Source of the DNA: Bacteroidales bacterium
Lineage (GTDB): Bacteria > Bacteroidota > Bacteroidia > Bacteroidales > Lentimicrobiaceae
Reading direction: 5' to 3'
NCBI GenBank assembly: GCA_016705005.1
Contig: JADIZB010000001.1
Location: forward strand, 372,001 to 436,000
Length of the DNA: 64,000 nucleotides
Shown here: in pieces, positions 54,461 through 64,000 of the stretch
How the letters are laid out: every line of letters begins with the position of its first letter
Numbering within the stretch: the first letter of the stretch is position 1
Notes under the pieces: generated by a model
The model's input: the letters and a program-made list of their open reading frames with translations, nothing else
Told to the model about the DNA's origin: nothing
Database searches by the model: none
Program-made: the position numbers and the translations under genes

Positions 54461-57400
54461 TTAATTTACAATAATCTTTCCGGTGATGATCTCCCCTGAA
54501 ACGGACGTGAATTTAGCAAAATAGATTCCGGAGCTGAATGCTGAAACATCCAGTTCAAACAATTGACCTGCAGAAACAAGGAACTTATCAACCTGTTCAC
54601 CTTTCAGGTTATATAAAAGAAGAATACCTTCTTTCTTTTGAAAATCAAAATAAACGGATTTTCCGGCCGGAATGGGATAGATTATAAATTCTTCGCCGTA
54701 AGTTTTATTCACACTCCTGATCACAATGCAGTAATCATCCGTGAATTCCGACTCGCAATCTTCATATACCGCGCTGATGGTATAACAGTACCAACCAGCA
54801 TCCAGATCAATGTCAGTAAATGAATTTTCCGCGGTATTTCCGATAAGATCTCCGTCGCGCCATACATTATAGCCAACCAGCCCGCGACCAGCTTTAAAAG
54901 GATGAGCTTTATCTGAAACCAGGGCATAGGGAAGATCAGGCAGATGGCCATGAACCAATGACGACCCGGGTCCGTAAACAGTTTCGTCGGTCAAAGGCCT
55001 CAAGGAAGCCACATTCGCTAAACTTTCCACATAACCGTTCAGGTTCCAGTTGTAGTCGAGTCCATAAACGGATGACATTGATTCCCAAACTGATCCATCA
55101 AGTGATATCATATCTCCAAATCCGGCTACAGCCGGACCGGCATCGCAACCAGCAATATAGGAGCCGGCAGCATGAGTAATGGTATAACCAAACCACAGTT
55201 CGGTGGCACCGGTTACAGCAACAGGAGAAGTGAGTGTGAATTCATTCCATACACCTTCAGTGTAAGAAGCTACCGGCTGGATAAGAACGAGGGTGCTGGC
55301 ATTGGCACCTGTCCATACTTTCAGCGCGATGGTTCCACCTGCAGCATATGGAAACATACGGATCCTGGTCAGGCTGGTTCCGGCATATTGTACCAACTGG
55401 GCGGGTGTAAACCTGACAGCTACGCTGAAGGTACCACCATTGGTGAGACCGATGGCATCATCGTTAATCCCGTTGTCCCATCCGAGCCAGGCTGAAACTC
55501 CGCTGCCTCCTCCGTCAGGATCTTCCCACTGGAGAATAACATCATTCGTATCCGGAAAATGAATCTCAGCCCGGAGATTCAGTGGAGGCCTGCACTCGCG
55601 GAACACGTGAATGTTATCAATCATCCAGTTAAATATATCAAGACTGTTTGAGCCATAGGCCCGGAAACGGATCCGGAAGAGGTTACCTTTGGCTTCAGCA
55701 GTAATGTCCAGGCTTTTGTGAAACCAGCCAGTACTTTCTGTATTGCTGTACTCAGCTACCTTTAACCAGGACGACCCGTTAAAAACCTCTATGGCAAGAT
55801 ATTCCGCCCCTGTTGCATTGGTCAGGGTATGTTTCAGATCAAAATCAAGCAGAATACTGCCATCGGTGTGGATGCCGTTAATACAAAAACTGGTCAGTGC
55901 CGAAGAATAATCAGTGGTTGCCGGATTATAGTAAAATTCTGCCGAAGGGGCCGGACTTCCTGCCTGACCAGCGATTCTCCAGTTCCCTTCAACATTCCAC
56001 TGGTTTGTTTCAAAGAGGCCGGTGTTGAAGTACTCAGTAAAAGGCAGCTGAAAGCACCATTGAAAATCAATCACAATGGGGTCAGTTGCGGCAGATTCAT
56101 CGGTTTGGCCGGGAAATCCGTAAAAACCCAGATCATAAACAGCTTTGACCTGATAGCTGTATATTCCCGGAGCCAGGCTCAAATCGAAGAATTCCGTTAA
56201 CGGTTGTTCCACAAAAGCAAGCAGAATATTGTCCCTGTAAATATTGTACCCTGTAAGCCCCGGGATGACATAAGTTGTGTCAATCTGGTATTCCGGCCGG
56301 TCCCACCAAAGGTGAACATAGTCGGTATATACAGGCATATCCCCTTCAAGGTTACGCGCAGGAAACAAAAACCTGCTGATAAATGTGTTAGTATCTGGAT
56401 CGGAATATCCCGAACTGTACAATGCTGAAACGCCTGCATTATAGTATTGACCGTAGTTCAGCAGGTGACTCATGGAATAGGTCGTTTCGGGGGTATAATC
56501 CAGCAGCAATCCGTCAAGGTGCACACCATAACCCAGAACAGGAATAATACCTGAACGCACTGAAACATCGTCAATTGCCCAGCCTGACCCATCACCTCCC
56601 GAATCCCCGGCATGAAAGGCCAGCAAGGCGTTGACCGAACCACCATTTCCGCAATATCCGGAAAGATCCACAGTTATTTGATTCCATGAAAAAGGGGCGG
56701 GGCTCACCGAATAAACTACATTCCATGAGGCCCCCTGGTCAAAACTGATCTCTATAGTGGCAGTCTGTTCGAATGCCCCTGTATAGTAACCAGAGAAACT
56801 CAACTGGTAATCGGGACGGTTTCTCAGATCAAGTCCGGGCAAAATCAGATAGTCACAACAGCCATTCCCGTTATCATCCGCATTCGTAACAACCGCATAG
56901 GTTGAATGCGGGGGAATTGTAAAACCGGGTATACTTCCGCTATCTGAGGCGTACCATCCCGGAATATTCTGTGTAAGTGACTGCCAACCTTCAGGAGGAA
57001 AATCATTCCCTTCAAAATTTTCGAAGATTAAGACATCGCGGGGTGCCTCCCAGGATGCAGTCAACGTCATGCTATCTACCATAAGGTTAAGGGGGCTTAT
57101 AGCGCTTTTCCTGCATGATAATATTAACCAATGTATCAGTATAAATGGCAATATCAAGCGAAAATGCATCAAATCCGGGCTTCGCTGCTTCAAGAAGATA
57201 ACCAGCCTGCTCCACCCCATTAAATAAAACCATACCGGATTCAGGAACGATCTGTTCAAAAACAGTATATGGTGGTTCCAGGCATTCAAGTCTTACTTCA
57301 GTACCAGCCGGACTTTCTCCGTTGGTGCAGCTGAAGTTGCAGGTTAAGGTGGAATTAAGTCTAATTGCATGATCCACAGAACCCGGATCGTCTATATATC

Positions 57401-57527
57401 TCTGTATGCTGATTGGCTCAGCTGCAACTTTACCGGTATAATCAGTTGAAGAGGAAAAACCGTCGAAGGCAAAAAAAACAAAAGCCAATAAAAGACAATG
57501 ATAACGGGCGACAAAACAATGTAACAT
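54461..57527 (-). pseudogene. Frameshifted T9SS choice-of-anchor J surface protein, short paralog B
   Basis: Two overlapping frames make one gene of about 1021 residues. The first (start 57527) has a signal-like N-terminus (CLLLAFVFFAFDGFSSS) and a carboxypeptidase-regulatory domain ending QEKRYKPP and a stop. Paralog A reads EKKYKPRNLYVDALTL here, and the next frame continues LNLMVDSMTLTASWEAP. Removing one C from the CCCCC run (57091-57095, GGGGG on the + strand) restores the frame. Downstream follow an anchor J domain (GWYASDSGS), Fn3-like linkers, a jelly-roll, the conserved VSAWLGWDNG block and a sorting domain ending GKIIVN. It lacks the entire N-terminal half of A and C. It may be a true pseudogene, slippage-controlled, or a base-calling error. 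Confidence 0.75.
55030..55500. repeat. Near-identical 3' block, copy B
   Basis: Matches 45237-45707 (copy A) and the corresponding part of copy C. More diverged than A is from C, but with long stretches unchanged, for example across 55276-55340. Confidence 0.85.
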
Positions 57528-57759
57528 ATGGCTTTATTTTAAGATTTGTGAATATTCCGGACGCTATATTCAGCTAATTATAACTATGCAATTCTCCTTA
57601 TTATGTTAAGCCAATTGGTATCATTACTACTGTTAAAAGTGATTCATATAATAAAGACAATCATAATTCAATCTACCCCTATTCCACTACCCGAATAATT
57701 ACCATGAGATTGGAAATTAAAAACTTCTGAATCTTAACAGGGTTGATTTATTGGTAAAA

Positions 57760-57786
57760 AAAAGGGGCCCTTTCGGAGCCCCTTTT
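57760..57786 (-). terminator. Rho-independent terminator of giant paralog C
   Basis: Stem AAAAGGGGC / GCCCCTTTT (57760-57768, 57778-57786), with an A tract at 57756-57763 that gives the U tract of the - strand transcript. It lies about 20 bases after the stop codon at 57806-57808, the same layout as for paralog A. Confidence 0.88.
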
Positions 57787-57805
57787 AAGAATATCGATTG
57801 AACGA

Positions 57806-60800
57806 TTATTTGGTAACAACAACTTTCTTTGTGAAGCTTTCGCCTGCACTGGTGATGAATTTCACCAGGTAAGCGCCAGATTCGTAGTTGCGTACATTCA
57901 GCTGAATGGTCTGAGCTTTGGTAACATTCTGCTCATAAACAACCTGGCCAACATAGTTGTAAACAACTAACTGACTGATGTCGCTGGTAAGAGCAATGTT
58001 TACAACGCTGTTTGACGGGTTCGGATAAACGCTAACTGCACTGGTTTCAATAACCGGAGTAGAGGTCAGGGTTACACAAACTTCATTTGAAGCAAGTGAT
58101 TCACAATCCTCATAAACTGCAGTTACAACATAGCAATAGGTTTCTCCGATTTCAAGTACTTCATCAGCATCAACATAGGTTAACTCAGCAGTATTGCCAA
58201 TGAGTTCACCATCGCGCCATACATTGTATCCAACGAGTTCGCGGCTTGCACCGGCGGTGTTGTTGGTTACAGTTGCGCCCGGAAGCATCGGCAGGTTACC
58301 ACGTACAAGCTGTGAAGCAGGTCCGTAAACGGTGTTGTCGGAAATTGGCTGCAGGGCAGTTACACCATCAACACTTTCAACATAACCATTGAGGTTCCAG
58401 TTGTAGTCGAGACCGTAAGCAGTTGACATTGATTCCCAAACAGAACCGTCGAGTGAAATCATATCACCAAATCCTGCTACTGCTGGGCCTGCATCGCAAC
58501 CTGCAACGTAGGAACCGGCAGCGTGAGTAACGGTATAACCAAACCAAAGTTCGGTAGCACCGGTTACAGCAACAGGAGTAGTGAGTGCGAATTCATTCCA
58601 TATACCTTCGGTATAGGAAGCAACCGGCTGGGTAAGAACGAGGGTGCTGGCATTGGCACCTGTCCATACTTTCAGCGCGATGGTTCCACCTGCAGCGTAT
58701 GGGAACATACGGATCTTGGTAAGGCTGGTTCCGGCATACTGAGCTAACTGGGCAGGAGTAAACCTGACAGCTACGCTGAAGGTACCACCATTGGTGAGAC
58801 CGATAGCATCGTTGTTGGTTCCGTTGTCCCATCCAAGCCATGCAGAAACACCACCACCACCACCACCGGTAGGAGCTTCCCAGTTCAGGATAACCTGATC
58901 AAGATCCGGGAAGTTAACGTCACCAACGAGGTCAACCGGAGGAGCGCATACGCGATAGATGCTGACATTGTCAATGAGCCAGTTGAAGATATCAAGTGTG
59001 TTTGCACCGCTGGCGGTGAAACGTACACGGAATACATGACCCTTGGCCAGGCTGGTAAGATCAACAGTCTCGGTTGTCCAGTCAATATTGGCTGTGTTTT
59101 TGAATTCGCCAACTTTAACCCATGCACCACCGTTTGAAATTTCAACAGCGAGGAATTCCTCTTCAGTTGCATTAACAAGGGTGTGTTTGAGGTCGAAGTC
59201 CATCATAATCTTACCATCAATAATACCACTACCAATCATATAGAAGCTGGAGAGCGACTGAGTATAATCGGTTACAGCAGGATTGTAGTAGAATTCTACT
59301 GAAGGAGCATCGTTGCCAACCTGGCCGGCGATTCTCCAGTTACCACCGTCAACAGACCATTGGTTAGTTTCGAGCAAACCAGTGTTGAAGTTTTCGGTGA
59401 AAGGCAGTTCATAACCGTAGGAAATGGTAACATCAACCGGACCTTCGATCATTGATTCGCCGGTCTGACCAGCAAATCCATAAGGAGTCAGGTCATAAAC
59501 AGCAGTGATATGATAGCTGTAGGTACCTGGCATCAGGTTAAGGTCGAAATACTCGAGCGCTGGTTTTTCAACGTAAGCGGTAAGAGCATCGTCGCGATAG
59601 ATATTGTAACCAAGGAGATTGGCAGGAGTAAGACCTCCACCGCCTCCGCCACCTTCACCAAGCTCGAATCCAACGATGAAGTTAGGATCCTGCTGAATGT
59701 TGGCGATAAGTACGAATTTATCAGCAACAACGTTGTTGGAAGCGGCCATACCACCTGCCAGACCAGCGTTGAAACCGGGAACAGTTGAAGCATCATGCAT
59801 TATGCCTGTAAGAGCAAGTGTTTCTGTGCTGAACTGATGAATGTCGGCACCGTTTCCACCCTGATCAAAGATCCAGAGGAAAGGACCACCATCTGACTGA
59901 CCATCCCATGCTGAACCATACATTCCGGTAAACGGAAGTCCGCTTACTGTCTGCAGGGTTGAACCTGTCATGCTGATCTGTGCAAGGTCTGACCAGTTAC
60001 CTGCCCAGAAACCTCCGTTACCACCATCGGCAGTCGGGTCGTATGCAATGTGACGAACACTAACACTTGAGGCAATAGTACCGGCAAGAGTCTGGGTGTT
60101 GAAGTCCATTTTGTAAATGGTTGTGCTGGCCTGACCACCATAGAAGAATTCGCCGTCATAAGCCATATCACGGATGTTGGCTGCACCAGAAACGGTGAAG
60201 TCTTCAACCCATGTACCGTCAAACTGGTATTTACCAAAATTGGTACCCTGCCAGTTGGAAATGTAGATAAACTGATTATCAGCTTCGATACCAGGTAAAC
60301 TGGCAGCCTGAGCGTTGAATGAAACAAGAACATCCCACAGTTCGCGTGAACCACTGGTGTTGGCATAAGTTACATTGGTAACCATCGGGCTGTATTCAAC
60401 TGAGCTTAATGGCATCTCTGTACGTGCAACAGGGGTAGAAGCAGTGTAGTCAGCAGGAGTTACCGGAGCAACCCAGGTAAGGTGAGCATAGTCGGTCTGA
60501 GCCGGGCTGTCACCAGCGAGGTTGGTCGGAGGAATGAGGTAAGTACAGGTGAACCTGTAGGTATCAAGTTCTGAATAGCCTGAGCTGAACAGAGCGGCAA
60601 CACCGGCGAGGTATTCCTGACCGTAGTTCAAACCTGAATAAGTGTAAGTCCTTTCAGGAGTATTGTCAACGAGGGTACCATCAAGGAATACGCCGTAACC
60701 CTGTAAAGGAACGCCGCCTGATGCGATCTGAATATCGTCAACTGCCCAACCTGATGCCCATTCGCCATTGTCATCAGCGTGGAAAGCAAGCCAAACACTT

Positions 60801-63800
60801 CCTAAACCTGAAGCACCTGAGAACTGAGCGAGGTCGATTTCAATATTCTGCCATGAACCTGGTGCAGGTGTAAGCGAATTGATAACTGTCCATGTTGCTC
60901 CGGCATCTGTGCTGATTTCAACATAGGCACTCTGGCTGAATGAACCATCATAATAACTTGCAAAATTAAGTCTGTATGAAGGAAGGTTAGACCAATCCAT
61001 TTCAGGAGTGATGAGGTAATCACAGCAACCGTCGCCATTGTCAGCGTCGTCGTTGGTTACAGCATACTTGGTGTGAGCGGGGATAGCAAATGAAGAACTG
61101 CTTCCGTTGGTAGTTGCATACCATCCGGTAGTGTTCTGGGTAAGTGCCTGCCATCCGGCCGGTGGGAATACAGCGCCTTCGAAGTCTTCAGCAACTGCAA
61201 TTGCAAGAGGCTCGTCCCATGTAGCTACAAGGGTAAGACCATCAACATACAGGTTGCGTGGCATGTATTTACGCTCGAGGAGCAGAATGTCGAAAGTACG
61301 GTTTGAAGTGATGTTCGGGGTAAGTACATAATCATCGAATCCAACTTTGCTGGCTTCAAGGATATAATTACCTTTCCATACGTCTTCAAATACTACAGTA
61401 CCTGATTCAGGAACAGTCTGAGTATAAACAGCATAAGGATAATCCTGACCAGCGAGGCTGACAACTGCACCTGCAGGGCTGCCACCGGTAGTGAGGCTTA
61501 CATTACATGTTACATCAACAAGAAGTTTATGACCAACGATGTTTGAGAATACTTTTACAGACTCACCGCCATTGGTATAGTTGGCAGCAACTGCATAAGC
61601 ATACCAGCCCTGAGGTAACGGACCATAGGCTGCATCGGTGTAGTTGGTATTGGCAACAGTTCCGCTGAGCAGGGTAAGTGTACCGAGTTCCGGACCATCA
61701 TTCGGATCGAAACCTGAAACACGCCATACTTTATAGCTGGTAAGATCGCGGGTTGAAGCGCCATCCTGAATTGCCAGATACTGGCCGTTTCCTTCAACAC
61801 CTGACTGAGCCAGGGCGGGAGACTGTGAAATGAGACCACGCTGTTTCAGCGGAGACCTGCGGACGTTAGATGCAAGAGTTGCATCATCACTATCAACCGG
61901 TCCGCTCATAAAGGCACGGATCATCATGTCCTGATATGGAGAGAGACCCCAGTTGCCACCGGTACCCACGTTGCGTGAATAGCTGCGGTAAACAGTCGGG
62001 AGAGTCTGGTCGATACCAACAGGTGCGCAGTTTGGTGAAACAGCACCCTGAACCATTCCAAGATAGAAACTACCGCTTGCCACAACTGCATCCAGTCCGG
62101 TGAAATCAACCCATCCGAGGTTGTTTACAGTAACTGAAATTGAATCAAGCGTAGTACCTGGTAAACCATTGGCGCCATCAGCTGCATAAACAACTGCACC
62201 AAAAGTGGTTCCGATGAAACCGGTATTGTTGTTCGGGAAAGTACCGTCGCCAACGAAAATCCTACCACCATAGATATGGGCGGGATAACCGGCAGGGGTA
62301 AATTTAACTGCGTTTACGTTGCCAGGGAGAGCCCATGCAGCGTAGTTTTCAGCTGTTCCGTCATCATAGAGAGCCTCATATGAAGGTTCGGGAACACCCC
62401 AGGTAACGTCGGTCTGTGTATCATCAGCATTTACAACTGCATTTACAAGCGTCGGAGCGTAGAAGATTTCTTCAAGTTCTGCATCTACAACTGTGGTGTT
62501 GGTTTCAGTAACAATAACACCGCTGACGGATTCTGAAGTATAACCTGTCTTTGAGAAGGTCATATTATAAGTACCGGCATCCACGATGATTGAATAGTTA
62601 CCTTCTTCATCTGTACTGGCGGTGTAAGGACCTGCGGTTACAATAGCGCCATGGATAGGAGCATTGTCATCAGCAGCAGTTACATTACCTGAGATCATAC
62701 CCGGGTTGTAAACCACCATGGTAGCAGGAATCAGAACGGTCGCGTGAGCGAGGTCGTTGGTTGTGAGTTCGAGCTCATTGGTATAGGTTCCAACAGGGAA
62801 ATCTTCGTCATCTGAAGTGAAAGTAGCAACTACATCAACAAATTCGCCCGGGGCAACCTGGCCCTGTGCAGGAACTACTGAAGAGATAAAGCTAGGAGTG
62901 GGAAGACCAATCCAAACAGCTTTATTGTTAGCTACATAAGCACTGTTGTAATTGATGCTGGTACCGATGGTTCCATCAGCATTCTCAATTCCAACGGTAG
63001 CGCTGAGAATATCCAGACCACCGGTGATTGAGTTGTAATAGATAGCGATATCACCATTCTGGTTCAGACGAACCTGAGCGGTAATCTGGCCTGTTCCACC
63101 ATACTCATTGTAATTGTTGAACTGGATAACAAATTCATTACCAACAGTCTGATAATAAACTGTTCCGGAAACTCCGGGGTTCATGTCATCCCAGAACCAT
63201 GCAATCAGATCGTTCGGAGTTGATGAACTCGGAAGGTTCTGGTTGCTGAGTGAAGTATTGCCGCTTCCGAATGAAAGGAATCCATTGGAACCAACATAAA
63301 CCTGGCTATAGGTGTTGGCATAGAACGGGAAGTTGATACCAAGGCTGACAGGTCCGACAAAACTGTCGTCTGTTAAGCCGGTAAGAACTGTTCCGGTACC
63401 TGAAATATCATTCCAAACGTAAGCAGGTCCGCCTGATTCGTCGCTGTCGATCCACATGTATCCGAATCCGTCAGGTCCGCCGGCACCACGAAGGTTACGG
63501 TTACCCATGTTATCGGTAGGATCAACTTCGCCCTTGGCAACTTCAACTTCTTTAACAGCTGAACGAACGTTCGGGGTGAAACCTGGTGAACTTACAAGCT
63601 GACGTGCAGCATATTCCGGGAATGTATAAGCAAGTGTACCTTCTCCGGTATTTGAAAGGCGGAAAGTAACAGCTTCGCTTGTATTAGGATATTGTTCGTT
63701 GTAGAGGGTGGTTGGGTTCAACACGAGGGTTGGGTTTGCCCATTCAACAACAACCGGTCCTGCAGGTGCAGAGTTTCCTTCGTCGTAAACAGCCTGAACA

Positions 63801-64000
63801 GTATAAGAATAAACACCGTATGCAGGAAGTGTCTCGGTATAAACAGTATTGGCAGTTGTACCAACCTGAACACCATTACGTTTTACGATAAAGAACTGGA
63901 AAGCACGGTTTGCAGTAAATGACCATGAAAGATTAACATCACCTGAAATCGGGTTGGTAACATTGGCTTCAAGTTCAAAAGGAACAGCAAGGGCAACGCC
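57806..64000 (-). CDS. Giant T9SS-secreted multidomain surface protein, paralog C (5' end beyond the window)
   Basis: Partial: 2064 codons before the stop are in the window and the frame is still open at base 64000, so the apparent start at 63724 (a GTG) is internal. The edge residues GVALAVPFELEANVTNP align with paralog A at about residue 790, so the full protein should be near 2800 residues. Visible order: Fn3; a NIDO-like domain (about 62,890-63,600, SLGINFPFYANTYSQVYVGS); a carboxypeptidase-regulatory domain; the YDDGTAEN beta domain; a second regulatory domain; an anchor J domain; a beta-propeller-like segment (about 59,615-60,470); an Fn3-like linker; a jelly-roll; the VSAWLGWDNG framework; and a type A sorting domain ending KKVVVTK. 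Poly-glycine stretches link domains. Confidence 0.85.
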   Translation of the reverse strand, partial: GVALAVPFELEANVTNPISGDVNLSWSFTANRAFQFFIVKRNGVQVGTTANTVYTETLPAYGVYSYTVQAVYDEGNSAPAGPVVVEWANPTLVLNPTTLYNEQYPNTSEAVTFRLSNTGEGTLAYTFPEYAARQLVSSPGFTPNVRSAVKEVEVAKGEVDPTDNMGNRNLRGAGGPDGFGYMWIDSDESGGPAYVWNDISGTGTVLTGLTDDSFVGPVSLGINFPFYANTYSQVYVGSNGFLSFGSGNTSLSNQNLPSSSTPNDLIAWFWDDMNPGVSGTVYYQTVGNEFVIQFNNYNEYGGTGQITAQVRLNQNGDIAIYYNSITGGLDILSATVGIENADGTIGTSINYNSAYVANNKAVWIGLPTPSFISSVVPAQGQVAPGEFVDVVATFTSDDEDFPVGTYTNELELTTNDLAHATVLIPATMVVYNPGMISGNVTAADDNAPIHGAIVTAGPYTASTDEEGNYSIIVDAGTYNMTFSKTGYTSESVSGVIVTETNTTVVDAELEEIFYAPTLVNAVVNADDTQTDVTWGVPEPSYEALYDDGTAENYAAWALPGNVNAVKFTPAGYPAHIYGGRIFVGDGTFPNNNTGFIGTTFGAVVYAADGANGLPGTTLDSISVTVNNLGWVDFTGLDAVVASGSFYLGMVQGAVSPNCAPVGIDQTLPTVYRSYSRNVGTGGNWGLSPYQDMMIRAFMSGPVDSDDATLASNVRRSPLKQRGLISQSPALAQSGVEGNGQYLAIQDGASTRDLTSYKVWRVSGFDPNDGPELGTLTLLSGTVANTNYTDAAYGPLPQGWYAYAVAANYTNGGESVKVFSNIVGHKLLVDVTCNVSLTTGGSPAGAVVSLAGQDYPYAVYTQTVPESGTVVFEDVWKGNYILEASKVGFDDYVLTPNITSNRTFDILLLERKYMPRNLYVDGLTLVATWDEPLAIAVAEDFEGAVFPPAGWQALTQNTTGWYATTNGSSSSFAIPAHTKYAVTNDDADNGDGCCDYLITPEMDWSNLPSYRLNFASYYDGSFSQSAYVEISTDAGATWTVINSLTPAPGSWQNIEIDLAQFSGASGLGSVWLAFHADDNGEWASGWAVDDIQIASGGVPLQGYGVFLDGTLVDNTPERTYTYSGLNYGQEYLAGVAALFSSGYSELDTYRFTCTYLIPPTNLAGDSPAQTDYAHLTWVAPVTPADYTASTPVARTEMPLSSVEYSPMVTNVTYANTSGSRELWDVLVSFNAQAASLPGIEADNQFIYISNWQGTNFGKYQFDGTWVEDFTVSGAANIRDMAYDGEFFYGGQASTTIYKMDFNTQTLAGTIASSVSVRHIAYDPTADGGNGGFWAGNWSDLAQISMTGSTLQTVSGLPFTGMYGSAWDGQSDGGPFLWIFDQGGNGADIHQFSTETLALTGIMHDASTVPGFNAGLAGGMAASNNVVADKFVLIANIQQDPNFIVGFELGEGGGGGGGLTPANLLGYNIYRDDALTAYVEKPALEYFDLNLMPGTYSYHITAVYDLTPYGFAGQTGESMIEGPVDVTISYGYELPFTENFNTGLLETNQWSVDGGNWRIAGQVGNDAPSVEFYYNPAVTDYTQSLSSFYMIGSGIIDGKIMMDFDLKHTLVNATEEEFLAVEISNGGAWVKVGEFKNTANIDWTTETVDLTSLAKGHVFRVRFTASGANTLDIFNWLIDNVSIYRVCAPPVDLVGDVNFPDLDQVILNWEAPTGGGGGGVSAWLGWDNGTNNDAIGLTNGGTFSVAVRFTPAQLAQYAGTSLTKIRMFPYAAGGTIALKVWTGANASTLVLTQPVASYTEGIWNEFALTTPVAVTGATELWFGYTVTHAAGSYVAGCDAGPAVAGFGDMISLDGSVWESMSTAYGLDYNWNLNGYVESVDGVTALQPISDNTVYGPASQLVRGNLPMLPGATVTNNTAGASRELVGYNVWRDGELIGNTAELTYVDADEVLEIGETYCYVVTAVYEDCESLASNEVCVTLTSTPVIETSAVSVYPNPSNSVVNIALTSDISQLVVYNYVGQVVYEQNVTKAQTIQLNVRNYESGAYLVKFITSAGESFTKKVVVTK
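58055..58909. repeat. Near-identical 3' block, copy C
   Basis: Partner of 44911-45765, without indels over most of its length. It ends at the glycine-encoding ACC run (58850-58867), after which the two copies begin to differ. Confidence 0.9.

Noticed and set aside
54461..57289. Paralog B as a 942-residue gene starting at 57289
   Set aside because: The first about 65 residues of that frame are out-of-frame translation of the regulatory domain encoded in the neighbouring frame; homology begins only at LNLMVDSM.
63692..63724. Apparent start of paralog C at 63724
   Set aside because: It is a GTG inside an open frame that continues to base 64000 and aligns with the Fn3 region of paralog A; the real start is outside the window.

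Overview
The window comes from a member of the Bacteroidota, most likely a free-living or sediment/gut-type Bacteroidales-like bacterium; I cannot name the genus from sequence alone. The evidence is consistent: at least seven secreted proteins end in a type IX secretion (T9SS) type A sorting domain, there is a TonB-dependent receptor with a carboxypeptidase-regulatory N-terminus next to a surface-type lipoprotein, and many genes are preceded by the Bacteroidota -7 promoter element TAnnTTTG.

Region 1 (1-13,900) is a secreted-hydrolase island on the + strand: a gingipain-like C25 peptidase, two paralogous papain-like (C1) peptidases that flank an AlgJ/AlgX-like SGNH protein, and a subtilisin-like S8 peptidase. 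All four peptidases carry T9SS sorting domains, so they should end up outside the outer membrane.

Region 2 (14,000-27,300) is mixed: an rRNA methyltransferase (RlmI), a secreted GH31 glycosidase, a coiled-coil lipoprotein, then on the - strand a MORN-type lipoprotein, dihydroorotase and a dolichol-phosphate-mannose-synthase-like glycosyltransferase. An exported nuclease-family (EEP) protein is divergent from a TonB-dependent receptor and an OB-fold-type lipoprotein, which together look like a nucleic-acid or phosphoester scavenging locus.

Region 3 (27,300-44,600) is core metabolism and housekeeping: Mfd, fructose-1,6-bisphosphatase, aspartate kinase, a POT-family peptide transporter, a phosphofructokinase with the pyrophosphate-type active site, a 2-hydroxyacid dehydrogenase, an RND/MMPL exporter, RmlA, a polyprenyl diphosphate synthase and an ABC-F ATPase. 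Inside it sits a small four-helix-bundle (S23/Avd-like) gene bracketed by GA-rich inverted repeats, which looks like a discrete inserted unit. A small broken gene lies between fbp and lysC.

Region 4 (44,600-64,000) is three tandem - strand paralogs of very large T9SS-secreted, multi-domain (choice-of-anchor J / fibronectin III / carboxypeptidase-regulatory) surface proteins. The first (2878 residues) is complete, the second is a short N-terminally deleted copy with a frameshift at a run of five C, and the third runs off the right edge of the window. Their shared framework is nearly identical in places, while different domains occupy the same positions in different copies. This domain-exchange architecture, and the repeat-bracketed four-helix-bundle gene, are the two most interesting things in the window. 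I found no rRNA, tRNA, CRISPR array or transposase.
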